This document shows positions 46,782-55,117 of a DNA stretch of 64,000 bases, piece by piece (within the stretch, counting starts at the first letter, position 1; every line of letters begins with the position of its first letter). Source of the stretch: Galbibacter marinus (GTDB lineage Bacteria; Bacteroidota; Bacteroidia; Flavobacteriales; Flavobacteriaceae); NCBI RefSeq assembly GCF_000300875.1, contig NZ_AMSG01000001.1, positions 310,001 to 374,000 of the forward strand, read 5' to 3'. The notes under the pieces were generated by a model, which was not told where the DNA came from, ran no database searches, and worked only from the letters and a program-made list of their open reading frames with translations. Both the position numbers and the translations under genes were made by a program.

Positions 46782-48455
46782 ATGCCAGTACTACCATATA
46801 AAAATCTCCTCATTGTTTTCTTTTTCTTATTCATAGGGTCATTTTCTTGTTTATCACAAGTGGATGACCCTATTACGATTCACTTAATTGGTGATTCTAC
46901 CATGGCGGATTATAATGATAACTACGATCCAGGCAAGGATTATATGGATACAAGATACCCGCTAACTGGTTGGGGGCAGGTATTCCAATCTTTGTTTACA
47001 AACAAAAGCATAGCCGCGCTTTCTAATCTTATCAAAGGAGATAGTGTTATTATTTCTAATAAAGCCCGTGGGGGAAGAAGTACTCGGACATTTTTCCAAC
47101 AAGGGCGTTGGGCAGAGGTCTATAATGTTATAAAACCTAACGACTTGGTGATTATGCAATTTGGTCATAATGACGCCGCTAAGAGTAAACCTGAACGTTA
47201 CGTGGATGTTGAAGGTTATAAAGAGTTCTTAAGTCTTTTTGTTACCCAAACGCGCCAAAAGGGAGGTGTTCCAATTATTCTTACTCCAGTTCCTAGGAAC
47301 TACCCATGGGAAAATGGCGTTCTAGAAGATGTCCATGGTCAGTATGACAAGGCTCCTAGAGAAGTTGCTAAGCAAATGGGGGCACATCTGATTGATTTAA
47401 ATACTTTAACAAGAACATCCTTTACACAAAAAGGAAAGAATTATGTCAGTTCTCATTATTATATGAATCTTCCCCCTAGTACCTTTACCGCTTATCCGCA
47501 AGGGGAAAATGACAATACCCATTTCCAGGTTGAAGGGGCTCAGGTAGTAGCTCAAATTGTATTTAATGCTTTAAAAGACCTATCACAAAATCTTCCTAGG
47601 CCCTACACGATTGTTACCACCTATAGGAAATTAAAGAAAGACTACCCACAAATACAACCCATTACCCCTGTTAAAAGCCCAAGCTGTATTACTCTTAAAG
47701 ACATAGCGTACCGACAAACCCAGCAGCAAACTTTACTAGCAGATGTCTTTATCCCCAATTCAGGTATGAAACAGTATGGTTCAGTTCTTCTTGTTCATGG
47801 TGGGGGATGGATAGCTGGAAGCAAAGAGAATATGCTCCCCTTAGCTCAGAAGTTTGCCGAAAACGGATATGTCGCAGTTAGCGTAAATTACAGTTTAAGT
47901 ACTCAGGCTGAATTCCCTGCTGCAGTAATCGATTTAAAAGCAGCTATTAAATGGATGCGAGCTCATTCAAATGAATTTAAAATTGATCCTGAACGCATTG
48001 TTATATTAGGAGCATCGGCTGGTGCACAATTAGCAACATTGGTTGGGGTGAGCTCATCGGATCCACTGTTTTTTGATGGGAATAAAGAATTTAGTGATAA
48101 AGTCCAAGGGGTGATTAACATTGATGGCATCACTTCTTTTATCCATCCTGAAGCCCAGGAGAGTGAAACCGCTGGAAAATGGCTAGGTGGTCTTAGGCAT
48201 GAAAATTTTAAAAATTGGAAGCTTGCTTCTCCATTGGAGTATGTCAGTAAAAGCAGCCCTCCTATTTTGTTTGTCAACAGTTCTCAAGACAGATTTCATG
48301 CCGGAAGAGATGATATGATTTCACAACTTAATTCTTATCAAATTTACAATGAAGTCCATACGCTAAAGCAAAGTCCTCATTCTTTTTGGCTTATGCATCC
48401 ATGGTTCAAACCGACATTAGAATATTGTTTACAGTTTTTGGATACATTATGGTGA
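46782..48455 (+). CDS. Two-domain esterase: CE12-type SGNH acetylesterase plus alpha/beta hydrolase
   Basis: The 557-residue secreted protein carries two hydrolase folds. Residues about 27-270 are an SGNH/CE12 rhamnogalacturonan acetylesterase: HLIGDSTMADY (Ser), ARGGRSTRTF, MQFGHNDAAK and NDNTHFQVEGA (Asp/His). Residues about 290-557 are an alpha/beta hydrolase with the oxyanion HGGGWIAGS, nucleophile elbow LGASAGAQLA and His in QSPHSFWLMHP. The first would deacetylate pectin. The second may deacetylate a different position or act on another ester. It lies 18 bp after GH3 and is the last gene of the locus. Confidence 0.87.
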   Translation: MPVLPYKNLLIVFFFLFIGSFSCLSQVDDPITIHLIGDSTMADYNDNYDPGKDYMDTRYPLTGWGQVFQSLFTNKSIAALSNLIKGDSVIISNKARGGRSTRTFFQQGRWAEVYNVIKPNDLVIMQFGHNDAAKSKPERYVDVEGYKEFLSLFVTQTRQKGGVPIILTPVPRNYPWENGVLEDVHGQYDKAPREVAKQMGAHLIDLNTLTRTSFTQKGKNYVSSHYYMNLPPSTFTAYPQGENDNTHFQVEGAQVVAQIVFNALKDLSQNLPRPYTIVTTYRKLKKDYPQIQPITPVKSPSCITLKDIAYRQTQQQTLLADVFIPNSGMKQYGSVLLVHGGGWIAGSKENMLPLAQKFAENGYVAVSVNYSLSTQAEFPAAVIDLKAAIKWMRAHSNEFKIDPERIVILGASAGAQLATLVGVSSSDPLFFDGNKEFSDKVQGVINIDGITSFIHPEAQESETAGKWLGGLRHENFKNWKLASPLEYVSKSSPPILFVNSSQDRFHAGRDDMISQLNSYQIYNEVHTLKQSPHSFWLMHPWFKPTLEYCLQFLDTLW

Positions 48456-48557
48456 TTAATTGGTTTTAATTCATTCGTTTATCGATTCTGATAGGAAAAA
48501 TTAAAAAAAATATAGGTTGACTTAAAAAAAAGTGAAACAACATATTCAATTTAGAAT

Positions 48558-48565
48558 TATATTTG
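48558..48565 (+). promoter_or_regulatory. Promoter -7 box of the 2OG oxygenase gene
   Basis: TATATTTG matches TAnnTTTG, 21 bases before the ATG at 48587. It supports that start over the in-frame TTG at 48578. This gene is thus probably separate from the pectin locus. Confidence 0.6.
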
Positions 48566-48586
48566 CGCACTTTTTAATTGACACCT

Positions 48587-49228
48587 ATGGCAGAGTTGTT
48601 TGACCAACTTGAATTTGTAGAAGATCCTTTGTTTGAAACAATTATTAATGATCTTTTACAACAGAATTACAGTGTGATTGATAACTTCTTTTCTGAGGAT
48701 GAAATTCTACTTTTAAGAGATACACTTTTAGAAAAATATCGAGAGGATTGTTTTAAAAAAGCTGCTATTGGAAATAAGTTCGACCAGCAAATTTCGGAGC
48801 AAGTACGCGGAGATTTTGTGTTTTGGATAGATGAAGCATCCACAAGTGAAGCAGAGGAATTATTTTTCCGTAAGATTAATGCCATGGTAAACTATCTTAA
48901 CCAAACTTGCTTTCTTGGGATATTGCATAAAGAATTTCACTATGCCGTATATCCAAAAGGCACCTACTACAAGCGACACTTAGATACTTTTCAAAATGAT
49001 GATCGCCGTAAACTTTCCTTAGTCTGCTACTTAAACGACCTTGGTTGGAAGAAAGAGAACGGTGGAGAGTTGGTTATTTATCCAAATGATTCCTCTGTAG
49101 AGCCATTGGTGATTCATCCATTGCCAGGTCGGGTGGTTGTTTTTGAGAGTCAGATCCTAGAGCATGAAGTAAAGCAGGTGTTAGACTCAGAGCGTTACAG
49201 TATTACTGGTTGGTTGAAGACCCGTTAA
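48587..49228 (+). CDS. 2OG-Fe(II) oxygenase family protein
   Basis: The 213-residue cytoplasmic protein has the double-stranded beta-helix iron motif: HxD in YKRHLDTFQNDDRRKLSLVC and the distal His with the 2-oxoglutarate-binding Arg in FESQILEHEVKQVLDSERYSITGWLK-type order. It resembles prolyl 4-hydroxylase-like SM-20/EGL-nine-type proteins in bacteria, some of which hydroxylate ribosomal or translation proteins. The substrate here is unknown. It is convergent with the enoyl-CoA hydratase gene (12 bp between stops). Confidence 0.85.
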   Translation: MAELFDQLEFVEDPLFETIINDLLQQNYSVIDNFFSEDEILLLRDTLLEKYREDCFKKAAIGNKFDQQISEQVRGDFVFWIDEASTSEAEELFFRKINAMVNYLNQTCFLGILHKEFHYAVYPKGTYYKRHLDTFQNDDRRKLSLVCYLNDLGWKKENGGELVIYPNDSSVEPLVIHPLPGRVVVFESQILEHEVKQVLDSERYSITGWLKTR

Positions 49229-49240
49229 AGGTTTTCTCTC

Positions 49241-50008
49241 TTATTTTTTAAAACGCTCAAGTGCTTTCTTTGTAAAATCTGAAAGTACTAGTTCGCCAGA
49301 TATTTCAGCTTGTTGTAAAAGTAATGTATCCCAGTGATCTGTTCCTTCCCAAAGAGTCTTTTTCATGGCCGTTAGAGCTAGAGGGTTATAGGATGCCAAT
49401 TTGGAAGTAAGAATGTCTATCTCCTTATCTAAATCTTTTTGATTTTCAAAAACTCTTGCATAGAGTCCTTTTTCCATAGCCCAATACGCATTTTTCCACT
49501 GGGTAGGGTCCAAAGAAAGCGAAGCTAATGAACTGACTCCTATTTTGTGTTTTATCGCTGGAGCGATGACAAATGGACCAATACCTATGCTGAGTTCAGA
49601 GAGTTTAATAGAAGCTGATTCAGTTGCTAATGCGTAATCACAGGCAGCAATTAAACCAACACCACCACCAACTGCCTTTCCCTGAATTCGACCAACGATA
49701 ATTTTATTACAACTGCGCATCGCATTGATGAGTTTTGCAAAACCACTGAAAAATTCTTTTCCTTCTTCTTTGTTGGTTATTGCAATGAGCTGATCAAAGG
49801 ACGCACCAGCACAAAATGTTTTATCTCCTTCGCTTTTTAGTAATATTACTGAAACCTCTGGATTATTGGACAATAATTTAATCTTATCGGTTAAGCGCTC
49901 TAACAATACGCTAGGAAACGAATTGCTTGCGGGATGACCAAACTCCAAGGTCGCTATTTTATTTTCAATAGTGGTATATAAACTTCCATTAATGCGATCT
50001 GTGCCCAT
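49241..50008 (-). CDS. Enoyl-CoA hydratase/isomerase family protein
   Basis: The 255-residue crotonase-fold protein shows the oxyanion-hole segments FCAGASFDQLIAI and GGGVGLIAACDYALATESA, and SELSIGIGPFVIAPAIKHKIG near the active site. Family members hydrate or isomerise acyl-CoA. The usual catalytic glutamates are only partly evident (ELSIGIGP in place of the common PEV/PELGL). The substrate is open. It follows the MATE gene by 36 bp on the same strand. Confidence 0.85.
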   Translation of the reverse strand: MGTDRINGSLYTTIENKIATLEFGHPASNSFPSVLLERLTDKIKLLSNNPEVSVILLKSEGDKTFCAGASFDQLIAITNKEEGKEFFSGFAKLINAMRSCNKIIVGRIQGKAVGGGVGLIAACDYALATESASIKLSELSIGIGPFVIAPAIKHKIGVSSLASLSLDPTQWKNAYWAMEKGLYARVFENQKDLDKEIDILTSKLASYNPLALTAMKKTLWEGTDHWDTLLLQQAEISGELVLSDFTKKALERFKK

Positions 50009-50044
50009 AGTGGTCGATTTTGTGTTATTTCAAATTTAAGAATT

Positions 50045-51385
50045 CTATATGGCATTCACGTATTTTCGTTTGAATTTGATCACTAATGAAATTCCTCTTA
50101 TGAGCATCCATACAAAGAAAGCAATCCAAATGGCATGTAATTTCCAGCCTATAGAATCAAATAAAAGTAAGGTAGGTGTGAATCCGAGAAAGGTAGCCGC
50201 TAAGAGTACGTTCCTTAAATAAGCAGCTTCTCCCAGTCCTTTAAAAATTCCATCAAACATAAAGGCTATCGCATTGACAGGTTGCATTAAAAGAACAATC
50301 CAGAAAGCTGATGAGAATAGAACTAGCACGGTTTCCTCTTTGTTGAATAAAAGCCCTATTTGATTGTAAAAAATAGCACATATGCCCATTAGAATAAGAG
50401 AGATTATAATGGCGTATTTAGAAATGTCTATACTGAGAAGCCATAATTTTTTATATTGTTTTCCACCGAGTAATTTTCCTGATATAGCATTTCCTGCACT
50501 AGCATAGCCATCAACAAAAAAGGAAAAGAATAACCATATATTCATCAGAATACTTTGTGCTGCAATATAAGTTTCCCCATATCCAGTGGCATAAGCATTG
50601 GCTAGATAAATTGCGAAGTTAAGTGAAGTGGCACGGACAAATAAATTTAGACTCAATCCCAATAGTCTTTTCATTTGTGGGTTAACCTTAAATCGCAATG
50701 ATAGTCCAAAAGGGGTTTTAGTAAAAAAAAAATACAAGGCCATACCAAACATAACAAGTTGGGCAACTACACTAGCGTATGCAGCACCTTTCATATGCAT
50801 CGCAGGAATAATACCATCAATACCATAAACTAGAATAATGTCTAGGACAACATTTACTAGAGCACCTGTAAGGCTACATTTCATAGCCCATAGCGTGTTT
50901 TGCAAGCCCCTAAAGACTCCAAAAATGGCAAAGGTTACTAAAGTAAGAGGATAGCCAATGGCTCTTATTGTGTAATAGTCTTTAGCATATTCTAGCAATA
51001 GGCCTTCGGCATTATATAGCTGGAAAATTTCTTCAACCAGTATAGTGGTGCTAATGTATATGATTATACTTAGTATTAAATTAAAAGCAAGAGCCTGAGG
51101 TATTAAAGTTTTAATGGCATTTATACGATTTGAACCTAGGTGTTGGGAAACGATCGCAGAAATGGCTGTTTTTGTTTGTGCAACAATCCAGATAATGGCC
51201 GAAAGGAAAGAACCTACAATACCTGCAGCAGCCAAAGCTTCAACAGGATTTTCCTTAACGTTACCGATCACAGCTATATCAGTTAATGAAATTAACGGCT
51301 CAGCTATACCAGCAATAATAGCTGGAATGGCAAGTTTGTTAATTTCTTTAAAGCTTATTTTAGTTTTTTCCATATGTTGCCTCAT
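50045..51385 (-). CDS. MATE family efflux transporter
   Basis: The 446-residue protein has about 12 hydrophobic helices and the MATE signature segments AIPAIIAGIAEPLISLTDIAVIG at the start and FFVDGYASAGNAISGKLLGG in the middle of the second half. It matches the DinF-like branch with a C-terminus of basic residues (KFKRKYVN). MATE proteins export drugs or organic cations with Na+ or H+. A second ATG at 51373 (MEKTKIS) is also a plausible start. The promoter box lies 50 bp upstream. Confidence 0.92.
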   Translation of the reverse strand: MRQHMEKTKISFKEINKLAIPAIIAGIAEPLISLTDIAVIGNVKENPVEALAAAGIVGSFLSAIIWIVAQTKTAISAIVSQHLGSNRINAIKTLIPQALAFNLILSIIIYISTTILVEEIFQLYNAEGLLLEYAKDYYTIRAIGYPLTLVTFAIFGVFRGLQNTLWAMKCSLTGALVNVVLDIILVYGIDGIIPAMHMKGAAYASVVAQLVMFGMALYFFFTKTPFGLSLRFKVNPQMKRLLGLSLNLFVRATSLNFAIYLANAYATGYGETYIAAQSILMNIWLFFSFFVDGYASAGNAISGKLLGGKQYKKLWLLSIDISKYAIIISLILMGICAIFYNQIGLLFNKEETVLVLFSSAFWIVLLMQPVNAIAFMFDGIFKGLGEAAYLRNVLLAATFLGFTPTLLLFDSIGWKLHAIWIAFFVWMLIRGISLVIKFKRKYVNAI

Positions 51386-51434
51386 AGAAATCCAGACAAT
51401 GGTCAGACTTAAATTTTTTGTTTAAATTTAAGTG

Positions 51435-51442
51435 CAAATGTA
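51435..51442 (-). promoter_or_regulatory. Promoter -7 box of the MATE gene
   Basis: Reads TACATTTG on the minus strand, matching TAnnTTTG, 49 bases before the ATG at 51385. A TTG with a slightly short 16-bp spacing lies upstream. Confidence 0.55.
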
Positions 51443-51488
51443 CTGAAGCTAAGCACAACAACATACTACACCTTAAATTTTACACCAA

Positions 51489-52283
51489 ATGAGAAATATT
51501 TTAGTTCCTATTGGCACCACTGAGAACGCGGTTAAAACATTACAATATGCTATAGATTTTGCCGAATTCATGGATTCTAATGTGTATGTTATGCAAGCCT
51601 TCACCTTGATTACCAAGGCAGGAGGTTTGGCCAATGTGGAAAAGGCTGTTGTTAAATCGACAACAAATCAACTTGATGAAATTGTTAGTCAGGTTGACAA
51701 AAAGGACGTCTCTGTTACTATTGCCGCTTATAACGGGGATGTGGTAGACGGTGTAAAGGCGATCAATAAGCAATATGGAATTGATCTCATTATTTTAGAG
51801 CCAAAAACAACTGATATTAGAGAAGAGGTGTTTTTGGGAAATACTTCTGGGAGTATTATTAAACAAACCAATATACCGACACTTATCATTCCTGAAGGAA
51901 ATTCATTTTATCATTATAAAAACGGATTGGTTGCCTTTAAGTCAGGAATTGTCAATCATGAATCGATTCTCGATGCTTTAATACAGTTTAAAAATGCATT
52001 TAAGTTATATTTAAACCTTTTATTGGTCAAAACTCCTAAGTATACAGCAGAAGATTTGGTTTTAAATCCCATCTTAGAAAGTTTAAGTGATTCTCTGAAA
52101 ACCTCTGAAAACACTAGTACTTTCGAGGGTGTGCTAGAACATTTTCAGACCAATCAACCTGATATTTTAATTGTTTTTAGAAGAAAACGTGGATTTTTTA
52201 CCAAGTTATGGGAAAAAAATATAATTTTGAAGCGCGAATTTAGATGCTCAATCCCATTGTTGGTTTTGAGCGTTAAGAAATAA
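51489..52283 (+). CDS. Universal stress protein-like protein
   Basis: The 264-residue cytoplasmic protein begins MRNILVPIGTTENAVKTLQYAIDFA, typical of UspA domains, and contains a second, degenerate Usp-like half (FKSGIVNHESILDALIQF onwards). In the first half FLGNTSGSIIKQTNIPTLIIPEG corresponds to the nucleotide-binding G-S loop of Usp. The function is likely stress-linked but unspecified. It is divergent from the MATE gene and lies just before tRNA-Ala. Confidence 0.8.
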   Translation: MRNILVPIGTTENAVKTLQYAIDFAEFMDSNVYVMQAFTLITKAGGLANVEKAVVKSTTNQLDEIVSQVDKKDVSVTIAAYNGDVVDGVKAINKQYGIDLIILEPKTTDIREEVFLGNTSGSIIKQTNIPTLIIPEGNSFYHYKNGLVAFKSGIVNHESILDALIQFKNAFKLYLNLLLVKTPKYTAEDLVLNPILESLSDSLKTSENTSTFEGVLEHFQTNQPDILIVFRRKRGFFTKLWEKNIILKREFRCSIPLLVLSVKK

Positions 52284-52318
52284 GCAAAGCACAATTTTAA
52301 ATATAAAATAGCTTATTT

Positions 52319-52392
52319 GGGGCATTAGCTCAGCTGGCTAGAGCGCTACACTGGCAGTGTAGAGGTCATCGGTTCGACTCCGTTATGCTCCA
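52319..52392 (+). tRNA. tRNA-Ala (anticodon GGC)
   Basis: The 74-base cloverleaf has an acceptor stem GGGGCAT/ATGCTCC with the G3-U70 pair that identifies alanine tRNAs, a D arm with AGCTCAGCTGGCTAGAGC, an anticodon stem CTACA/TGTAG enclosing CTGGCAG (anticodon GGC) and a T arm with GGTTCGACTCC. CCA is not encoded. The 3' end borders an accessory region, and tRNA 3' ends are common integration sites. Confidence 0.97.
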
Positions 52393-52399
52393 CAAACGA

Positions 52400-52442
52400 A
52401 ACCTGTAATTTCTTTACTGTAAAGTGATTATGGGTTTTTTGT
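52400..52442 (+). terminator. Terminator after tRNA-Ala
   Basis: Stem AACCTGTAAT/ATTATGGGTT (two G-U pairs) with an inner CTTTA/TAAAG pairing, followed by TTTTTT. It starts eight bases after the tRNA. Confidence 0.8.
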
Positions 52443-52782
52443 TTTTAAATATGTACGATTTTAGTATGATTAAATATCTTTTAACTAATTTTTGTTATGC
52501 TCATACTATGGCAACTTTCGTAAATTAGTATATCGTAATATATGTATTCTTTATAGATTGAAACTATGTAGGTTGTTTATTTTCAATAAAGTAAAGAATG
52601 ATTTTATATGATAGTGAAATTTAAAATCAATAATCATTATTTGAGGATTGGGGTGTAAGGTAAAACACCTCTATAGCTTTATCTAGTTAGCCCTTGTCAT
52701 TCTTTGTAAGAATATACACATTATAAAATTTGTTAATTTTTATAGTAAAAAACTATATAGTAGAAGATTATTCATTGTGATC
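52443..52782. other. Left part of the accessory island, no gene seen
   Basis: This 340-bp, very AT-rich stretch lies between the tRNA terminator and the XRE gene. I see no ORF, RNA gene or perfect repeat of the tRNA 3' end in it. Confidence 0.5.
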
Positions 52783-53031
52783 TCATGAGCTTTCATTATT
52801 ATGTAATTTTCTCCCTAATAATAATGTTATATCCACCTTTAAGGCAGCTGCTATTTTATGAAGCGTCAATATTGTTGTGTTTATCTCTGCCCTTTCTATT
52901 CTTCCTACTTGGTTTTTGGGGACTTCCGCCTCATTTGCTAGTTCAAATTGAGACAATCCCTTATCTGTTCGGAGTTTTTTTATATTCTCTCCAACTTTCC
53001 TAAGTACCTGTATTTCCTCTTTACTAAACAC
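52783..53031 (-). CDS. XRE-family HTH regulator
   Basis: The 82-residue protein is essentially one Cro/CI-type helix-turn-helix (LSQFELANEAEVPKNQVGRIE, two helices at about residues 27-45) with a short helical tail. The start is GTG at 53031. Such small regulators often control plasmid or phage genes, or a toxin-antitoxin pair. A promoter with a palindrome lies directly upstream, so it may repress itself. It is divergent from the next gene. Confidence 0.9.
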   Translation of the reverse strand: MFSKEEIQVLRKVGENIKKLRTDKGLSQFELANEAEVPKNQVGRIERAEINTTILTLHKIAAALKVDITLLLGRKLHNNESS

Positions 53032-53051
53032 AGGCTAAAATTGAGGTTAAT

Positions 53052-53079
53052 CAAAATTATATTCGGACACACATATGTG
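53052..53079 (-). promoter_or_regulatory. Promoter of the XRE gene with palindromic operator candidate
   Basis: On the minus strand a -7 box TAATTTTG (53052-53059) lies 20 bases upstream of the start codon. The 10-bp perfect palindrome CACATATGTG (53070-53079) falls in the -33 to -7 spacer and is a good candidate for autoregulation. Confidence 0.45.
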
Positions 53080-53231
53080 GTAGATGGTTGAAATTTACTA
53101 TTATTGTACAATAAAAATTCTTGGATTAAGGAAACCCGTAAGGAGATATAGCCTACCGTCAATATTTTTGAAGAAACCTAAATTACGTATAGTTATAATC
53201 GTATAATAAATCTTAAATCAATTAAAAAATT

Positions 53232-53645
53232 ATGGTCGATGAAACCTTTTCAATCTTAGATGATTTAACAAAAAATCAAAAATTTACAATTATAGTCGTT
53301 TTAAGGATTTTTAATAGTGGAAATGAAGATACAAATATTCAAAGAAAAAGAGATCGTGTTATTTCACATATTGAAAATGACTTAAAACTAAAACATGCTG
53401 AAGTTGAAACATATATTAACAATAGTGCTCCCGAAGTTATTGGTCGTGAATTATTGAATTTACGGGAAATGCAGAAAGAATTTTTGATCGCTTTAGCTTA
53501 TGATGTATTGTTTTGCATTGGAAAACCGAGTGAAAGAGATCTCATGATCATGGAGAATGTTTTCAATCAGATCATTGGAATTGATCGAACAAAATTTTCT
53601 AAATCTCTTGAAAAAATCCATGTTTTAAAAAATCATTTCCAATAA
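53232..53645 (+). CDS. Unknown protein, possibly TerB-like fold
   Basis: The 137-residue soluble protein is predicted as nearly all helical. The second half (EFLIALAYDVLFCIGKPSERDLMIMENVFNQIIG) has the spacing of TerB-like (tellurite-resistance-type) helical bundles: alanine-rich helix, polar turn with S-E-R-D, then a helix. This is a weak pattern match and not proof. The first half contains a basic stretch (QRKRDRVISHIE). There is no signal peptide. Followed by a 101-bp gap and a small membrane protein. Confidence 0.55.
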   Translation: MVDETFSILDDLTKNQKFTIIVVLRIFNSGNEDTNIQRKRDRVISHIENDLKLKHAEVETYINNSAPEVIGRELLNLREMQKEFLIALAYDVLFCIGKPSERDLMIMENVFNQIIGIDRTKFSKSLEKIHVLKNHFQ

Positions 53646-53746
53646 AAACAAGCTTAGCAATTAATAATATGTTAATGGAAACGGAAACAAGGAAGACTTA
53701 ATCTAAATATTAAAAAATCTATGAGAAATATTAATAGAATTGAGCT

Positions 53747-54133
53747 ATGATTTGGGTAATAACAGTTTTAGCCATCATAGCTTTTCTTTTCTTTAAGGAC
53801 AAAGGAGAAGAAAATAAAAGAATTGCAAAACAGGGAGGTGTAAAGCAGAAATATGGAATTTTAATAAACTATATTTTATCGTCTCACCCCCAAATGGAAG
53901 TTCAGAAGCTAAATACAGATTCTATAACAATGGCAGTAATAGAACCTGGAGTTAGAACAGAGTTTTCAATAAGACATGGTTTTGAAAGTGTTAGTGTTTT
54001 TTGGCGGCATTATAGCGCAGGTTTTGGAAATCACAGACTAAACTGGACTTTCCCAGAGTTTCAATCGCAAGAAGAAATGATTAATGAGATTGAAGGTGAT
54101 ATAGCAGCTTATGAACATAAGCTCTTATTTTAA
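53747..54133 (+). CDS. Unknown membrane-anchored protein
   Basis: The 128-residue protein has one N-terminal transmembrane helix (IWVITVLAIIAFLFF, residues 2-16) and then a soluble domain of about 105 residues that would face the cytoplasm or periplasm. Visible features are the aromatic segment SVFWRHYSAGFGNHRLNW and an acidic end. I do not recognise a family. It sits between the TerB-like gene and a larger unknown gene, all on the + strand, so the three may form an operon. Confidence 0.6.
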   Translation: MIWVITVLAIIAFLFFKDKGEENKRIAKQGGVKQKYGILINYILSSHPQMEVQKLNTDSITMAVIEPGVRTEFSIRHGFESVSVFWRHYSAGFGNHRLNWTFPEFQSQEEMINEIEGDIAAYEHKLLF

Positions 54134-54174
54134 AAAATGCATTTTGATTATTATAAAACTTATTACTTATTCTA

Positions 54175-54927
54175 ATGGAGCATAAACTTGATTATAACGA
54201 AACCTACAAGAGGTTTTACGAGAGTAAAGAACAATTTTACCCAGAAATTGTGGCTATAATTGAAATGTTTATTGAAGATGAAGTAAATAATATATGGGAA
54301 AGAAATAAAAAGTATAACAACTTTACTACAAATTTGACTAAAGAAAAGGTTCGCGAACTGTATGTTGTCGACCCTTATAGTTGGGATGGATCTTTCTCAG
54401 GTATTGAAAGTAGATCAATCAAATTAAAGAATCTAACCAAGCATTTAAAAAAAGTAGAAAAAAAATTAAAACGAGAAAAATACTCCCCTCCTAAAAAAAG
54501 TAATAAATTTAATTTTTTAAGAAAAGCAATAGGCTCCGCACCCATTTCCTCAGAGGAAATTGGAAAGTTTTACTATTATTCAAGCTATACGAGAACTGGG
54601 AATAATTGGTTTGATATAGATTTAACGTATATTAAAAAAGAAGAGTTTCAATTTAAATTGAATCATTACAAAACCACTTCAATAAAAATAGAGATACTTT
54701 CAACTCATGGAAACAAATTTTTTGATTTAAAAAGTCCCCCAGAATACCACAATGATAAGATTGTTTTTAAATTATTTGATTTTACCACTAGAGAAAATAT
54801 CTCTCTTATCCTAAGCGATATGTTTGCTTTCTTTATGATAGAGCATTCAAAAAAAGGTTGGATGTATTACAAAGAACAGAAGTATATTGATATTCGGATT
54901 GATATAGATCGTAAACTGAATCAATAA
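54175..54927 (+). CDS. Unknown protein, 250 residues
   Basis: No recognised domain. The protein is lysine- and tyrosine-rich, with a basic patch around residues 85-115 (KKVEKKLKREKYSPPKKSNK) and later alternating strands (TGNNWFDIDLTYIKKEEFQF, KIEILSTHGNKFFDL). No signal peptide or membrane helix. It is the last of three unknown + strand genes after the XRE regulator and converges on the rep-type genes. The base composition is more AT-rich than the surrounding core genes, as for the whole island. Confidence 0.55.
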   Translation: MEHKLDYNETYKRFYESKEQFYPEIVAIIEMFIEDEVNNIWERNKKYNNFTTNLTKEKVRELYVVDPYSWDGSFSGIESRSIKLKNLTKHLKKVEKKLKREKYSPPKKSNKFNFLRKAIGSAPISSEEIGKFYYYSSYTRTGNNWFDIDLTYIKKEEFQFKLNHYKTTSIKIEILSTHGNKFFDLKSPPEYHNDKIVFKLFDFTTRENISLILSDMFAFFMIEHSKKGWMYYKEQKYIDIRIDIDRKLNQ

Positions 54928-54953
54928 ATGGTAAGGGAAATAGCTATGGGCTG

Positions 54954-55002
54954 CCCAACATCTCTCTCTTATGAATGATATTGTTATCCAAAAATTGTTG
55001 GG
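54954..55002. repeat. Inverted repeat CCCAACA/TGTTGGG
   Basis: Perfect 7-bp arms at 54954-54960 and 54996-55002 separated by 35 bases. It lies between the converging unknown gene and the rep C-terminal part. Confidence 0.5.
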
Positions 55003-55033
55003 AAAGAGTCGTCTGTCGGGAATTATATTCATT

Positions 55034-55080
55034 CCAAAACAATACCCAACCAAGCCAAAAACTCGATTGGGTAATTTTGG
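55034..55080. repeat. Imperfect inverted repeat near the 3' end of rep
   Basis: Arms CCAAAACAATACCCAA (55034-55049) and TTGGGTAATTTTGG (55067-55080) pair with a small bulge. It shares the CCCAA/TTGGG core with the inverted repeat at 54954-55002. Such paired structures can be replication origins or terminators. I cannot say which. Confidence 0.45.
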
Positions 55081-55117
55081 ATAAAAAGTCATAAGTATTA
55101 TAACTGACATTTACTCC

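Noticed and set aside
52785-53003. + strand ORF of 72 codons opposite the XRE gene
   Set aside because: It is the complement of a clear HTH protein. Its hydrophobic look comes from the AT-rich antisense.
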